Shown here one piece after another: positions 46,714 to 56,589 of a stretch of DNA of 64,000 nt; positions within the stretch are counted from its first letter, which is position 1; each line of letters begins with the position of its first letter. Under the pieces are notes generated by a model. That model worked only from the letters and a program-made list of their open reading frames with translations, had not been told where the DNA came from and did not search any database. The DNA comes from Flavobacterium sp. AED (GTDB lineage: Bacteria; Bacteroidota; Bacteroidia; Flavobacteriales; Flavobacteriaceae), in contig NZ_JSYM01000001.1 in NCBI RefSeq assembly GCF_000812945.1, forward strand, positions 930,001 to 994,000, written 5' to 3'. Both the position numbers and the translations under genes were made by a program.

Positions 46714-49032
46714 ATGAAAAAATCTTTATTTATTATATTGGTTCTCACAGTAAATATAGTTTTTGCACAACAAATAGTAACTGGGGTAATAACCGACAAA
46801 ACAAACAGACCTATTGAAAGTGTAGAAATTAGTGTGAAAAACACAGACCTAAAAACTGTTACAGATGCGGCAGGAAGGTATTCCATTGAAGTACCGGCTG
46901 CTACAGGAACTCTTGAATTTACAAAAGAAAATTTCAAAGTGCAAGTGGTTGAAATCACCAGTGATACGGTAAATTTAAACATAACATTGATTGCCGGCGT
47001 TGATTTTTTTGAACTCAGTCTGGAAGAACTAATGAATGTTGAAGTCATAACTGCTTCTAAAAAATCAGAAAATCAGAAAATCGCACCAGCAACAATTTAT
47101 GTTGTCACTGAAAAAGATATCATTGAAAACGGTTATACAGATTTAACAAATTTATTGGAAAACGTTCCGGGTATGGTGGCCATAAGAACCGACCATTTTA
47201 CTTTTGGTGGACAACGTGGTTTTTTAAGTAATTTTTCGCAAACGTTACTGTTGGTAAACGGACGGGAAATGCAAAATTTATTTGCTTCCGAAACATTTAT
47301 TTCAACACAATTTGCAACGCATAACATAAAACAGGTTGAAATTCTACAAGGACCTGCTTCTGCTCTTTATGGTGCAAATGCTTTAGTTGGTGTTATTAAT
47401 ATCATCACAAAAAATGATTCCCCTGATTTTAATAAAATAGAATATCATACTGAAATTGGAACTCAAGGAACTCAATCTCAAAGCATTGTTTTTGGACGAA
47501 ATCTAAATGATTTTCGCATTAGCGGGAGTTTTAGATATTTCCGTAGCAATCTTTGGGATTATAAAGATTTTATAAAAGACACCATAAATTTCAGACAAGG
47601 AGTTCCTTCTAAAGCGTTTCCCGTAAACCAAGAATTTAGACAGACTAGCTGGTCGCTTCCCTATGCTGCAAAAATTTCTTATAAAGGCTTTTATGTGGGA
47701 ATAGAGGGTTATGAGCTTAAAGGCAGTAAAGGGCTTGAAAACATTTCGCTAGATTACACTAATCAAAGTGATTTCCGTCAATTAGCCTTGTATTATGCCG
47801 GTTTAGAAAAAGAAATTACTGCCAAACTTAAAATTAATGCAGAACTTCAATTTTATAAAGAACGATTTTGGGGGGTAAACTACACTTTTGATAATGCTAT
47901 CTATGACACTCTTGTGAAAAACGGGCATAATCCGGACTTATCCCTTACGGATCAAGAAATTAAAGACAATTTTATGATGGCATATTCACAGCAATCAAGT
48001 TCAGGTTCCAAACGATATAAAGGAAATATACAATTAAATTATGTTCCAAGTCAAACCTTATCGATTATTGGTGGGTATACTTTTGATATGTTTGATTTGT
48101 TAGGTTTAGCTCTTTCTACAGATAAATTAAATCCAAGTTTTGATGAAACACGCTCTATTGAAAATAGAATGCGCAAGCCATTTTTTCGTCAGTATAAAAA
48201 TTCACTGTTCTTACAATTACAAAAGACACTTTTTGATAAACTATATATCACACTGGGCGGACGATTTGATTATCACAATATCTATAAATCCATTCTTACC
48301 TTTCGCAGTGGTTTAGTTTACACACCATTTCAAAAAACTTCGATACGATTTCTTTTTGGGCAAGCTTTCCGGGAGCCTAATATTTTTGAACTTGGTGCCT
48401 CATCCACAAAAAATGTGGTTAATGAACTTGATCCGGCACGTATGAATACTTTTGAGGTTGGAATTAATCAATCATTTACAAGTAATTTAATAGCAAATAT
48501 TGTTGCCTACAAAAATATAGCAACAAATTTTATTGAACCTACCGAAACGGGAGGATTCATAAATTCAGATAATGTAATAAATGTCTTTGGTATTGAAAGC
48601 CAATTGTTTTATAAAATAGGGAACATTAGAACTGAAATTGGTTATTCGTATGTCAAAAAAGATGCTGATGATTACGCCGGTGTCAGTACCGTAAATCTGG
48701 GCGTTTATCCCCATAGAATAACCGGAGGTTTGACTTTTAATGCAACTGATAACTTTACAATCAATTCAAGAATCAATTATTATTCTCAAATTCAAGCAAA
48801 GCATGGTAATAAGGATGTTACACAAATAATTACCATTCCAGCTTTTGCTAAGGTTGATTTGACATTTTCTTATGTAAAAATAAAAGTGTACGATGCCGAA
48901 ATTACTACACAATTACTAGTTACAAATGTGTTTGATTCCCAATTTTATCAACCCAATATAAGAATAGGTGGTCCAAAACAATTTTTACAGCATGGAAGAC
49001 AACTATTTTGCAATTTAATCATTAAATTTTAA
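46714..49032 (+). CDS. TonB-dependent receptor
   Basis: The 772-residue outer-membrane receptor has a signal peptide (MKKSLFIILVLTVNIVFAQ), a carboxypeptidase-regulatory-like domain (about 22-95), a plug (about 120-235; YVVTEKDIIENGYTDLTNLLENVPG, GPASALYGANALVGVINI) and a C-terminal barrel ending in an aromatic residue (NLIIKF). No SusD partner follows, so a siderophore, metal or small-molecule ligand is more likely than glycan. It sits between an integrase relic and the SCO/feo genes. Confidence 0.93.
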   Translation: MKKSLFIILVLTVNIVFAQQIVTGVITDKTNRPIESVEISVKNTDLKTVTDAAGRYSIEVPAATGTLEFTKENFKVQVVEITSDTVNLNITLIAGVDFFELSLEELMNVEVITASKKSENQKIAPATIYVVTEKDIIENGYTDLTNLLENVPGMVAIRTDHFTFGGQRGFLSNFSQTLLLVNGREMQNLFASETFISTQFATHNIKQVEILQGPASALYGANALVGVINIITKNDSPDFNKIEYHTEIGTQGTQSQSIVFGRNLNDFRISGSFRYFRSNLWDYKDFIKDTINFRQGVPSKAFPVNQEFRQTSWSLPYAAKISYKGFYVGIEGYELKGSKGLENISLDYTNQSDFRQLALYYAGLEKEITAKLKINAELQFYKERFWGVNYTFDNAIYDTLVKNGHNPDLSLTDQEIKDNFMMAYSQQSSSGSKRYKGNIQLNYVPSQTLSIIGGYTFDMFDLLGLALSTDKLNPSFDETRSIENRMRKPFFRQYKNSLFLQLQKTLFDKLYITLGGRFDYHNIYKSILTFRSGLVYTPFQKTSIRFLFGQAFREPNIFELGASSTKNVVNELDPARMNTFEVGINQSFTSNLIANIVAYKNIATNFIEPTETGGFINSDNVINVFGIESQLFYKIGNIRTEIGYSYVKKDADDYAGVSTVNLGVYPHRITGGLTFNATDNFTINSRINYYSQIQAKHGNKDVTQIITIPAFAKVDLTFSYVKIKVYDAEITTQLLVTNVFDSQFYQPNIRIGGPKQFLQHGRQLFCNLIIKF

Positions 49033-49145
49033 AAATGATAAAGGAATGCAATAGTATTTATCTTAAAAATACAGCTGTTTTCAATTTTTTTGCTATTGAA
49101 ATTTGATAAAATTAAAAGAGATTCTTTTTTAAAATTACCTTTTCG

Positions 49146-49153
49146 TATTTTTG
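49146..49153 (+). promoter_or_regulatory. -7 element for the SCO gene
   Basis: TATTTTTG lies 15 bases before the ATG at 49169 and overlaps a frame start (TTG at 49151) that is rejected. Confidence 0.5.
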
Positions 49154-49168
49154 CTCCAAATTACTTTT

Positions 49169-49834
49169 ATGAAATCTATTTTTTATAAATACCGAAAGTT
49201 CTTTGGTGTTTTATTAGTCTTTTCTATCATAACAATTTACTTGTTTTATGTGGCTCTAAAACCAAGTAAAACACTACCCATTTATAATCCTTCAGATGTA
49301 AACCCGGAATTAGTAGACAGTACCGTTCAATACATCAGTAAATACCATACCATTGCTGATTTTTCGTTTGTAAACCAAAATGGAAAAACCATTACTCAAA
49401 AGGATTATGAAGGCAAAGTATATGTGGCTGATTTTTTCTTTACTACTTGCGGTTCTATTTGTCCAAAAATGACAACTAATTTAGCTGAAGTTCAAAAAGC
49501 AATTATCAATAACCCAAAAGTAATGTTGCTTTCCCATACCGTATTTCCGGAAGTCGACAGCATACCAGTTTTGAAAGCATATGCACTAAAAAACGGAGTT
49601 GTTGACAGCAAATGGAACTTAGTAACCGGCGATAAAAAAGCCATTTACACGATGGCAAGAAAATCCTATTTGGCCGTAAAATTAGGGAGACCCGATCAGT
49701 TGTATGATATGGTTCATACCGAGAATTTTGTTTTGGTTGACACTAAAAAACGGGTTCGAGGTTTTTATGATGGAACTAAAAAAGAAGACATGAAACGCTT
49801 GATAGAGGATATTAATTTTTTGTGTACCGAATAA
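49169..49834 (+). CDS. SCO1/SenC family thioredoxin-fold protein
   Basis: The 221-residue protein has one N-terminal membrane anchor (FFGVLLVFSIITIYLFYVAL) and a periplasmic thioredoxin fold with the copper-binding set Cys94-x3-Cys98 (TTCGSICPKM) and His183 (DMVHTENF). SCO proteins deliver copper to cytochrome oxidase or act in thiol redox. It stands alone, before the feo promoter. Confidence 0.93.
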   Translation: MKSIFYKYRKFFGVLLVFSIITIYLFYVALKPSKTLPIYNPSDVNPELVDSTVQYISKYHTIADFSFVNQNGKTITQKDYEGKVYVADFFFTTCGSICPKMTTNLAEVQKAIINNPKVMLLSHTVFPEVDSIPVLKAYALKNGVVDSKWNLVTGDKKAIYTMARKSYLAVKLGRPDQLYDMVHTENFVLVDTKKRVRGFYDGTKKEDMKRLIEDINFLCTE

Positions 49835-49932
49835 AATTCGATTAAAAAATTGGACTCCAGCCGTTTCCTTTCTTTATTAGTCCAGTAAACAGTCTCCATT
49901 TCTTAGCTTTTATTTATCCCAAAAGGTTACAA

Positions 49933-49950
49933 AAATGATAATTATCATTT
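49933..49950. promoter_or_regulatory. Fur-like operator at the feo promoter
   Basis: An 18-bp perfect palindrome (arms AAATGATAA and TTATCATTT) overlaps the -33 TTG of the feoA promoter. It resembles Fur boxes in its GATAAT content; iron repression is the natural inference. Confidence 0.65.
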
Positions 49951-49977
49951 GTTTTGGCATTATAATATGTACTTTTG
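49949..49977 (+). promoter_or_regulatory. feoA promoter
   Basis: TTG (49949-49951), an 18-base spacer and TACTTTTG (49970-49977) match the Bacteroidetes consensus, 26 bases before the start. Confidence 0.65.
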
Positions 49978-50003
49978 CAATCTTAATTCAATCTAAATAA
50001 GTC

Positions 50004-50246
50004 TTGCGAACAACGATACAGTCCCTCAAAAAAGGCGAAAAAGCCATTATCAAAGATTTTGATATTGATATCGTTCCTTTAAAACTATTAGAAATGGGTT
50101 GTTTACCCGGAAATATGGTAGAATTACTTCAAATTGCTCCTTTTGGAGATCCTTTATATTTAAATATTAATGGTTCACATGTTGCTATTCGTATAGAAAC
50201 GGCGAAAGAAATCGAAGTTGAAATCATGAAAACCAACTTATGGTAA
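50004..50246 (+). CDS. feoA: Ferrous iron transport protein A, TTG start
   Basis: FeoA is a small SH3-like cytoplasmic partner of FeoB. The 80 residues include LKKGEKAIIKDFD, LLEMGCLPGNMVELLQIAPFGDPLYL and the closing VAIRIETAKEIEVE. The start must be TTG since an in-frame TAA lies at 49998-50000 and the only later ATGs would cut into the fold. It overlaps feoB by seven bases. Confidence 0.95.
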   Translation: MRTTIQSLKKGEKAIIKDFDIDIVPLKLLEMGCLPGNMVELLQIAPFGDPLYLNINGSHVAIRIETAKEIEVEIMKTNLW

Positions 50247-52342
50247 GCAATCGAAACATTAATGTCGCTTTAATAGGAAATCCTAATGTAGGGAAAACTT
50301 CTGTTTTCAATCAATTGACAGGTTTAAACCAGCAAGTGGGCAATTATCCGGGAATTACGGTTGAGAAAAAGATTGGATTTTGCAAATTACCCAATAATGT
50401 AAAAGCCAATATTCTAGATTTACCAGGAACCTACAGCTTGAATGCCAGTTCTATTGATGAGAATGTAGTTATTGAATTGTTACTGAATAAAAATGACAAA
50501 TTATATCCAGACGTAGCCCTTGTAGTTACTGATGTAGAAAATTTGAAACGTAATTTACTGCTTTTTACACAAATAAAAGATTTAGAAATCCCAACTATCT
50601 TAGTCATAAACATGGCTGATAGAATGGAATATAAAGGAATAACACTTGACATTCCTTATCTCGAAGAACATCTAAAAACCAAGATTGCGTTGATTAGTTC
50701 CCGAAAAGGTTTTGGAATTGATGAATTAAAAAAATTGATTGTCACCTACAAAACGATTTCTAGTGAACCGTGTTTGAATGCATCCAGTATTGATCCTGAA
50801 TATTTCAATACGTTGCGCAAAACATTTCCTAACCAATTGTTGTATAAGTTGTGGCTGGTCATTACTCAGGATGTAAATTTCTTGAATTTAGATCGTAATG
50901 AAATCCGAAGCTCGTTAACCAAATCACACTCGGATTTAAAGCGTTTGCAACAAAAAGAAACCATAAAACGCTATCAGTTTATCAATGATGTGCTGAAAGT
51001 AGGACTAAAAGTAGATGAAACCGTCGCTAAAGATTTCCGAAGCAAACTGGATCGTGTCCTGACACATAAAGTGTGGGGTTATGTAATTTTCTTTTTAATC
51101 TTATTCGTCATTTTTCAATCTATTTTCGAATGGTCTAAAATTCCGATGGATTTTATCGATAGCACTTTTGCTTCGTTGAGTTCTCTCGCAGCTGACCATT
51201 TACCAGCTGGAGTTTTAACCAATTTAATTTCGCAAGGAATTATTCCCGGAATTGGCGGAATTTTGATATTTATACCCCAAATTGCCTTCTTGTTTATGTT
51301 CATTTCCATTCTCGAAGAAAGTGGTTATATGAGCCGAGTAGTTTTCCTAATGGATAAAATCATGCGAAAATTTGGTTTGTCCGGTAAAAGCGTCGTACCG
51401 CTTATTTCAGGAACAGCCTGTGCGATTCCTGCGATTATGGCAACCCGAAATATAGAGAACTGGAAAGAAAGACTCATCACCATATTAGTAACGCCTTTTA
51501 CAACCTGTTCCGCAAGATTACCTGTTTACGCTATCATTATTGCACTGGTGATTCCTGACACGCGCGTTTTTGGAATTTTGAATATGCAAGGAATGACCTT
51601 AATGTTGTTGTATCTTCTAGGTTTTGGAATGGCTATTTTCTCCGCTTATATTTTAAATAAAATTCTGAAAATAAAAGGAAAAACCTACTTTGTTGTTGAA
51701 ATGCCTAATTATAAATTACCGCTTTTCAAAAATGTGGGAATTAATGTAATCGAAAAAACAAAGGCATTTATTTTTGGGGCAGGAAAAATCATTTTGGCTA
51801 TTTCGATTGTTTTATGGTTTTTGGCTTCCTACGGTCCAGGAGAGAAATTCAATAATGCAGAAACAATTGTAGTTGAAAAAACCAAAGACAAACCGCTGTC
51901 AAAAACAGAATTTGACAATGCAGTTGCCTCACAAAAATTAGAAAACTCTTATATAGGTTTAATGGGAAAAACCATCGAGCCTGCTATTTCTCCTTTGGGA
52001 TATGACTGGAAAATTGGTATTGCCATTATCAGTTCTTTTGCGGCCAGAGAAGTATTTGTGGGAACATTAGCGACCATTTACAGTGTTGGCGGAAGCGATA
52101 ATGAAGTCACCATAAAGAACAAAATGGCATCCGAAATCAACCCTGAAACCGGTCAGAAAATATTCAATTTTGCATCAGGGATATCGCTACTATTATTTTA
52201 TGCTTTTGCGATGCAATGTGCCAGTACACTAGCTATTACCAAAAAAGAAACCAACAGCTGGAAATGGCCTTTAGGACAACTTATTTTCATGAGTGGCTTT
52301 GCCTATGTTATAGCATTGATTGCCTATCAAATTCTAAAATAA
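50240..52342 (+). CDS. feoB: Ferrous iron transporter B
   Basis: FeoB takes up Fe2+ across the inner membrane. The 700-residue protein has an N-terminal G domain (G1 GNPNVGKTS at about 13-21, G3 DLPGTYSL, G4 NMAD), a helical spacer, and a membrane domain with the paired GATE motifs (LEESGYMSRVVFLMDK and the second copy near residue 600). feoA and the Cys-rich gene flank it without gaps, a complete feo operon. Confidence 0.97.
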   Translation: MVSNRNINVALIGNPNVGKTSVFNQLTGLNQQVGNYPGITVEKKIGFCKLPNNVKANILDLPGTYSLNASSIDENVVIELLLNKNDKLYPDVALVVTDVENLKRNLLLFTQIKDLEIPTILVINMADRMEYKGITLDIPYLEEHLKTKIALISSRKGFGIDELKKLIVTYKTISSEPCLNASSIDPEYFNTLRKTFPNQLLYKLWLVITQDVNFLNLDRNEIRSSLTKSHSDLKRLQQKETIKRYQFINDVLKVGLKVDETVAKDFRSKLDRVLTHKVWGYVIFFLILFVIFQSIFEWSKIPMDFIDSTFASLSSLAADHLPAGVLTNLISQGIIPGIGGILIFIPQIAFLFMFISILEESGYMSRVVFLMDKIMRKFGLSGKSVVPLISGTACAIPAIMATRNIENWKERLITILVTPFTTCSARLPVYAIIIALVIPDTRVFGILNMQGMTLMLLYLLGFGMAIFSAYILNKILKIKGKTYFVVEMPNYKLPLFKNVGINVIEKTKAFIFGAGKIILAISIVLWFLASYGPGEKFNNAETIVVEKTKDKPLSKTEFDNAVASQKLENSYIGLMGKTIEPAISPLGYDWKIGIAIISSFAAREVFVGTLATIYSVGGSDNEVTIKNKMASEINPETGQKIFNFASGISLLLFYAFAMQCASTLAITKKETNSWKWPLGQLIFMSGFAYVIALIAYQILK

Positions 52343-52347
52343 AGATT

Positions 52348-52479
52348 ATGGATATTCAAGAAATCATAGCATTTGTTGCACTCGCAGTTGCAGTAGCTTT
52401 TTTAATCCGAAAATTCTTTTTCAAAAAGAAGAAATCAGATAAAAATTGCGGCAGTGATGATGATTGTGGTTGTCATTAA
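52348..52479 (+). CDS. FeoB-associated Cys-rich membrane protein
   Basis: The 43-residue protein has one membrane helix (IIAFVALAVAVAFLIRKFFF), a basic turn, and a tail with three cysteines (KNCGSDDDCGCH). It is the small third member of many feo operons. It starts five bases after feoB. Confidence 0.88.
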   Translation: MDIQEIIAFVALAVAVAFLIRKFFFKKKKSDKNCGSDDDCGCH

Positions 52480-52999
52480 AATTTTTGTTTAAATTCATTT
52501 ATTTTTAAACTTTAAGAAGGAAACGACAATAAAAATCTAAAATCTTGCCTGATTTAAAAAAATAAAAATCAACGCACTAATTTAAACTATTTGATTTAAA
52601 TTAACTAAATTTACATAGTATAAAAATGTAGTTTTAGACTCAAAATCAGTCACTTCCATTTTTACTTTTCAAAAAAACGGATTCTGATTTGTACTTGAAT
52701 CTAAGGTACCTTTTAAACATAATTTCAGGACTTTTAGCTTTACTCCTACCCGGCAATTGGAATTATAGAACTACTATGAATTGGTAATCGGTATCTTTTA
52801 ATAATTTAAAGGAGAAAACTACAAGAAACCTCGATATAGCACCTATTCATTATGAAAAAAGCAAACTATCTTTTTTCATGATTATTAATTTCATTGGCTA
52901 CTTTCTCACAAAAAATGTGTTAAGTGTCTAAATGAAATCTTCTTACAGTTATTATGTTGCAATTGATTTCAAATAAAAATGAGCCAATATCAACTAATC
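52480..52999 (+). other. Gene-poor stretch with a possible signal-peptide relic
   Basis: No intact gene is seen. At 52852 an ATG starts MKKANYLFS, stop, LLISLATFSQ, another stop soon after. It looks like the start of a decayed secreted protein. The rest of the stretch is AT-rich and shows no recognised structure. Confidence 0.35.
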
Positions 53000-55861
53000 A
53001 TGAAAACGTTTATTTTAATATTATTTATATTAAACTTCTCATTTCTTTTTGCCCAAAAAGAAATCTCTGGTTTTGTGATAGATAATGCTGGTAGTGCAAT
53101 GTCAGGCGTTAACATTACAGAAAAAGGGACAAACAATAGCGTTTCCAGTGATATCAATGGAGCATACCAGATTAATGTTAAAGAAGGAGCTACTTTAATC
53201 TTTAGTTACTTTGGTTACTCTAAACAAGAATATGACACAACTGATCCTATTCTAAATGTTGTTTTATCTCAAGACGGGGGACAAAACCTTAACGAAGTTG
53301 TGGTTACCGGAACACGAGCAGCACCCAGAAGCAACACTACAACTACCCTTCCCATTGATGTAGTATCATTTGAAGAACTGACGGCAACCGGACAAGCAAC
53401 TTTTGACAAGGCATTACAGTACAAAATACCCTCTTTTAATACCGTTCAAACTCCTGTAAATGATGCTACATCATTACTTGACCCTTATGAAATTAGAAAT
53501 ATGGGACCTAGTAGAACCTTAATACTTATCAATGGAAAACGAAAAAATTTAAGCGCTCTACTTTATGTTCAAACGGCTCCTGGACAAGGGGAAACAGCTG
53601 CTGATATTTCAGGAATACCTATCGATGCTATCGAAAGAGTGGAGATTCTTCGTGATGGCGCATCGCCTCAATATGGTTCTGATGCGATAGCCGGAGTAAT
53701 AAATATTATTTTAAAAAAGAGAACCGAAGATGGCTCAGTAACGATGAAAACCGGTATTACTTCAAAAGGCGATGGAGAAATGTTAGGTGTGAGTTTAAAT
53801 AATGGGGCTACAGTAGGCGACAAGGGTTTTGTAAATTATACTTTAGATTTTTCAAAGATAAGTTTAGCCAATAGACCCGGAAAAGTGGATGCAGAAGGAG
53901 ATTTTAATGATTTCGTTAAAATAAATCCTGTTGCATATAGTAGTTATGTCAATACCGATAATACTCTTGGAGGCACTGATATTACTGGAATGACAGCTGC
54001 ACAAATTAATACTGTTTTTGAAGCATACAAAGGATCAACCGACTATAACGCAAAACTAGCCACTATAAATCAAGGAAATATAACGGGAAGAAATGTTGTT
54101 GATACTTTTTTAAGGGAAAATCCTGAAGGAGGAAACAGCAATAGTTCTCCAGAAACTGCTGCCGTAAAATTCTTGGTAAACGGTGAATTTAATTTATCGC
54201 ATGAAACACAATTGTATTATAATACTGCTTATGTTTACAAAAAAGTTAACTCATTTGCCAACTACCGAACCCCGTATTGGAGATCTATAAAAAATCCCTT
54301 TGAAAATAGCAGCATCCCAAATTGGAGCAACTCATCTGTTTATCCCACTTATTTAAAAGATTTCTTTGGTGATGGCACTATGGCTTCCTATAAAGGTTAT
54401 CATCCCACATTTACTGGAGATTTGAACGATTACAATGCTACCTTAGGTTACAAAGCGATAAAGAATGGATGGAATGTTGATGCCAGCATAACTGCTGGTG
54501 GTAATTCACAAACCTATACGGTAGAAAACTCTCAAAACAAATCAGACATAAAAGATGCTAACGGAGTCAATATCTACCAAGAGAATAGTCCAATCTCTTT
54601 CAAACCCGGGGGGGCTTCGTTTAAGCATATTGTAGGTAATTTAGATATTTCAAAAGTATTATCTGACAAAATAAGTGTTGGTTTTGGTTCTGAGGTTAGA
54701 ACAGAAACCTTTATAATTACTGAAGGAGACAAGGCTTCCTGGGATGGAGAAGGTGCCGATTCCTTTTCCGGTAACAGACCAGAAAATTCAGGCAAATGGA
54801 ATCGTTACAATTTAGGTGGATACTTCGATTTAGCGTATGATTTCTCTAAAGATTTCTTAGTAAACGGCACGGTTCGTTATGAAGATTATAGTGATTTTGG
54901 GGCAGCAACGGTTTGGAAATTGAGTTCTAGATTTAAATTTTATAATGACAAAATTACCCTAAGGGGATCTGTTTCCACCGGATTTAGAGCACCGACATTA
55001 CACCAAATTTACTCTCAAAAATCACAATATTCCTTCGTAGCTGGACAAGGAGTCCAAATTAGCGGATTAATTAATAATGTTTCTGCACAGGCACGCATTT
55101 TAGGCATCCCAAAATTAGATGCTGAAAAATCAACTAATATAACTGTAGGAATAGGTGCCAATCCTTTAAAAAAATTAAATTTCACAATAGATTATTACAA
55201 CATCAAAGTAGCGAACAGAATCATCTTAGGAGATAAAGTAGCCACACAATTTGGCAGCGTTGCCTGGTTTGAAAATTCATTTGATTCGAGAACATCTGGC
55301 TTAGATTTTGTAATGAATTACAATACTATAGCATTAGGAATAGGAGAATTAGGATTTAATTTATCCGGAAACGTAACTTTTGAAAATAAAAGAATTTCAC
55401 CAGTTGCAAGTAACAATTTTGGAGCAACACTTAACGCTTTAATGTTCACCTCAAGACCCGAAACAAAATGGATTTTGGGAACAACTTACAGAATTAAAAA
55501 ATTTGACTTAACTATTAACAACACTTATTTTGGAAAAGCCACTTTCAAACAACAAGGTTTAGATTCAAACTTAAGAACTGAGTTTACGCCAAAAATAGTT
55601 ACTGATTTAGGAATAGATTTCGCGGCAACTGATAAATTAACACTGGTATTTAATGTGAACAATTTATTTGATGTATTGCCTGAATGGAAATTTAAAGCCG
55701 AAAACGCAGTTGGAACTGCCATTTTGAATGATCCTGCTCAAGTAAAATCACAATTTAACTTGATTACATTCAATGGCCGTTATTCTCAAACGACCTATCA
55801 AGGATTTCACTTTAGTCAATTAGGAACCTTGTTTAGTTTGTCATTAAATTATAAATTCTAA
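53000..55861 (+). CDS. TonB-dependent receptor
   Basis: The 953-residue receptor has a signal peptide (MKTFILILFILNFSFLFAQ), a carboxypeptidase-regulatory-like domain (about 20-100), a plug (about 110-240; NEVVVTGTRAAPRSNTTT, RVEILRDGASPQYGSDAIAG) and a barrel ending SLSLNYKF. The start at 53000 is preferred to one seven codons earlier because the signal peptide begins there. It is followed by yfiR and a CHASE8-type sensor on the same strand, so it may be part of a sensing operon. Ligand unknown. Confidence 0.93.
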   Translation: MKTFILILFILNFSFLFAQKEISGFVIDNAGSAMSGVNITEKGTNNSVSSDINGAYQINVKEGATLIFSYFGYSKQEYDTTDPILNVVLSQDGGQNLNEVVVTGTRAAPRSNTTTTLPIDVVSFEELTATGQATFDKALQYKIPSFNTVQTPVNDATSLLDPYEIRNMGPSRTLILINGKRKNLSALLYVQTAPGQGETAADISGIPIDAIERVEILRDGASPQYGSDAIAGVINIILKKRTEDGSVTMKTGITSKGDGEMLGVSLNNGATVGDKGFVNYTLDFSKISLANRPGKVDAEGDFNDFVKINPVAYSSYVNTDNTLGGTDITGMTAAQINTVFEAYKGSTDYNAKLATINQGNITGRNVVDTFLRENPEGGNSNSSPETAAVKFLVNGEFNLSHETQLYYNTAYVYKKVNSFANYRTPYWRSIKNPFENSSIPNWSNSSVYPTYLKDFFGDGTMASYKGYHPTFTGDLNDYNATLGYKAIKNGWNVDASITAGGNSQTYTVENSQNKSDIKDANGVNIYQENSPISFKPGGASFKHIVGNLDISKVLSDKISVGFGSEVRTETFIITEGDKASWDGEGADSFSGNRPENSGKWNRYNLGGYFDLAYDFSKDFLVNGTVRYEDYSDFGAATVWKLSSRFKFYNDKITLRGSVSTGFRAPTLHQIYSQKSQYSFVAGQGVQISGLINNVSAQARILGIPKLDAEKSTNITVGIGANPLKKLNFTIDYYNIKVANRIILGDKVATQFGSVAWFENSFDSRTSGLDFVMNYNTIALGIGELGFNLSGNVTFENKRISPVASNNFGATLNALMFTSRPETKWILGTTYRIKKFDLTINNTYFGKATFKQQGLDSNLRTEFTPKIVTDLGIDFAATDKLTLVFNVNNLFDVLPEWKFKAENAVGTAILNDPAQVKSQFNLITFNGRYSQTTYQGFHFSQLGTLFSLSLNYKF

Positions 55862-55935
55862 AATCAGGATTTTTTAAAATAAAACAGCATTAATTTTTCC
55901 AAATCACGTCGAAACTTCGTTAAAAATAAAATGTC

Positions 55936-56457
55936 ATGACACTTAAAAATCACATCTTTTTTTGGGGAGTAATCATCATACTGATGGGAGGAAATCCAAT
56001 AGCTGCCCAAGAGAATGCCGGAGGAAAGGAATATGCTTTAAAAGCTGCTTTTCTATATCGTTTTATAGATTATGTTAATTGGAAAGATTATTCTAAAAAT
56101 CAAACTTTTAAAATCGCCATTCTGGAAGAAAGTCCAATTACCGCTTCATTACAAGACATCCCTAAAACTAAAAAAATTGACATTAAGGAATATAAAAATT
56201 TGGACGATATCAGTTTTTGTAATATTCTGTTTGTTCCTTACAATAGTACCATACCAATTGAAACCATTCTTTCTAAATTTTCAGGAAAGCCAGTATTAAT
56301 CGTAACAGAGCGAAATGGTTATGGAAAAAAAGGGGCGCAGATGAATTTTGTTATAGTCGAAAATAAATTAAAATTCGAAGTAAATCTAAAAGCAATAAAT
56401 AAAGCCGGAATCGGAATCAGTTCATTCTTGCTGCAACATGCAATTATTGTACAATAA
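55936..56457 (+). CDS. YfiR family (DUF4154) periplasmic protein
   Basis: The 173-residue protein has a signal peptide (to about residue 25) and the YfiR fold: YALKAAFLYRFIDYVNWKDY, VLIVTERNGYGKKGAQMNFVIVENKLKFEVNLKAINKAGIGISSFLL. In Pseudomonas YfiR is the periplasmic inhibitor of the CHASE8-containing diguanylate cyclase YfiN. Here it lies between a TonB receptor and a CHASE8-like sensor, the expected partner position. Confidence 0.92.
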   Translation: MTLKNHIFFWGVIIILMGGNPIAAQENAGGKEYALKAAFLYRFIDYVNWKDYSKNQTFKIAILEESPITASLQDIPKTKKIDIKEYKNLDDISFCNILFVPYNSTIPIETILSKFSGKPVLIVTERNGYGKKGAQMNFVIVENKLKFEVNLKAINKAGIGISSFLLQHAIIVQ

Positions 56458-56589
56458 CACTATCAAATTAGAAATTTGCATCGTTTCATTTGTGCATGAA
56501 TTTAAGTAAAGAAAAAACTTAAGGAAAAGTAAAATCACAGCACCTTTAGTGTGCTAAGTACTATTTTTTAGCATTAAAACAATAAACAA

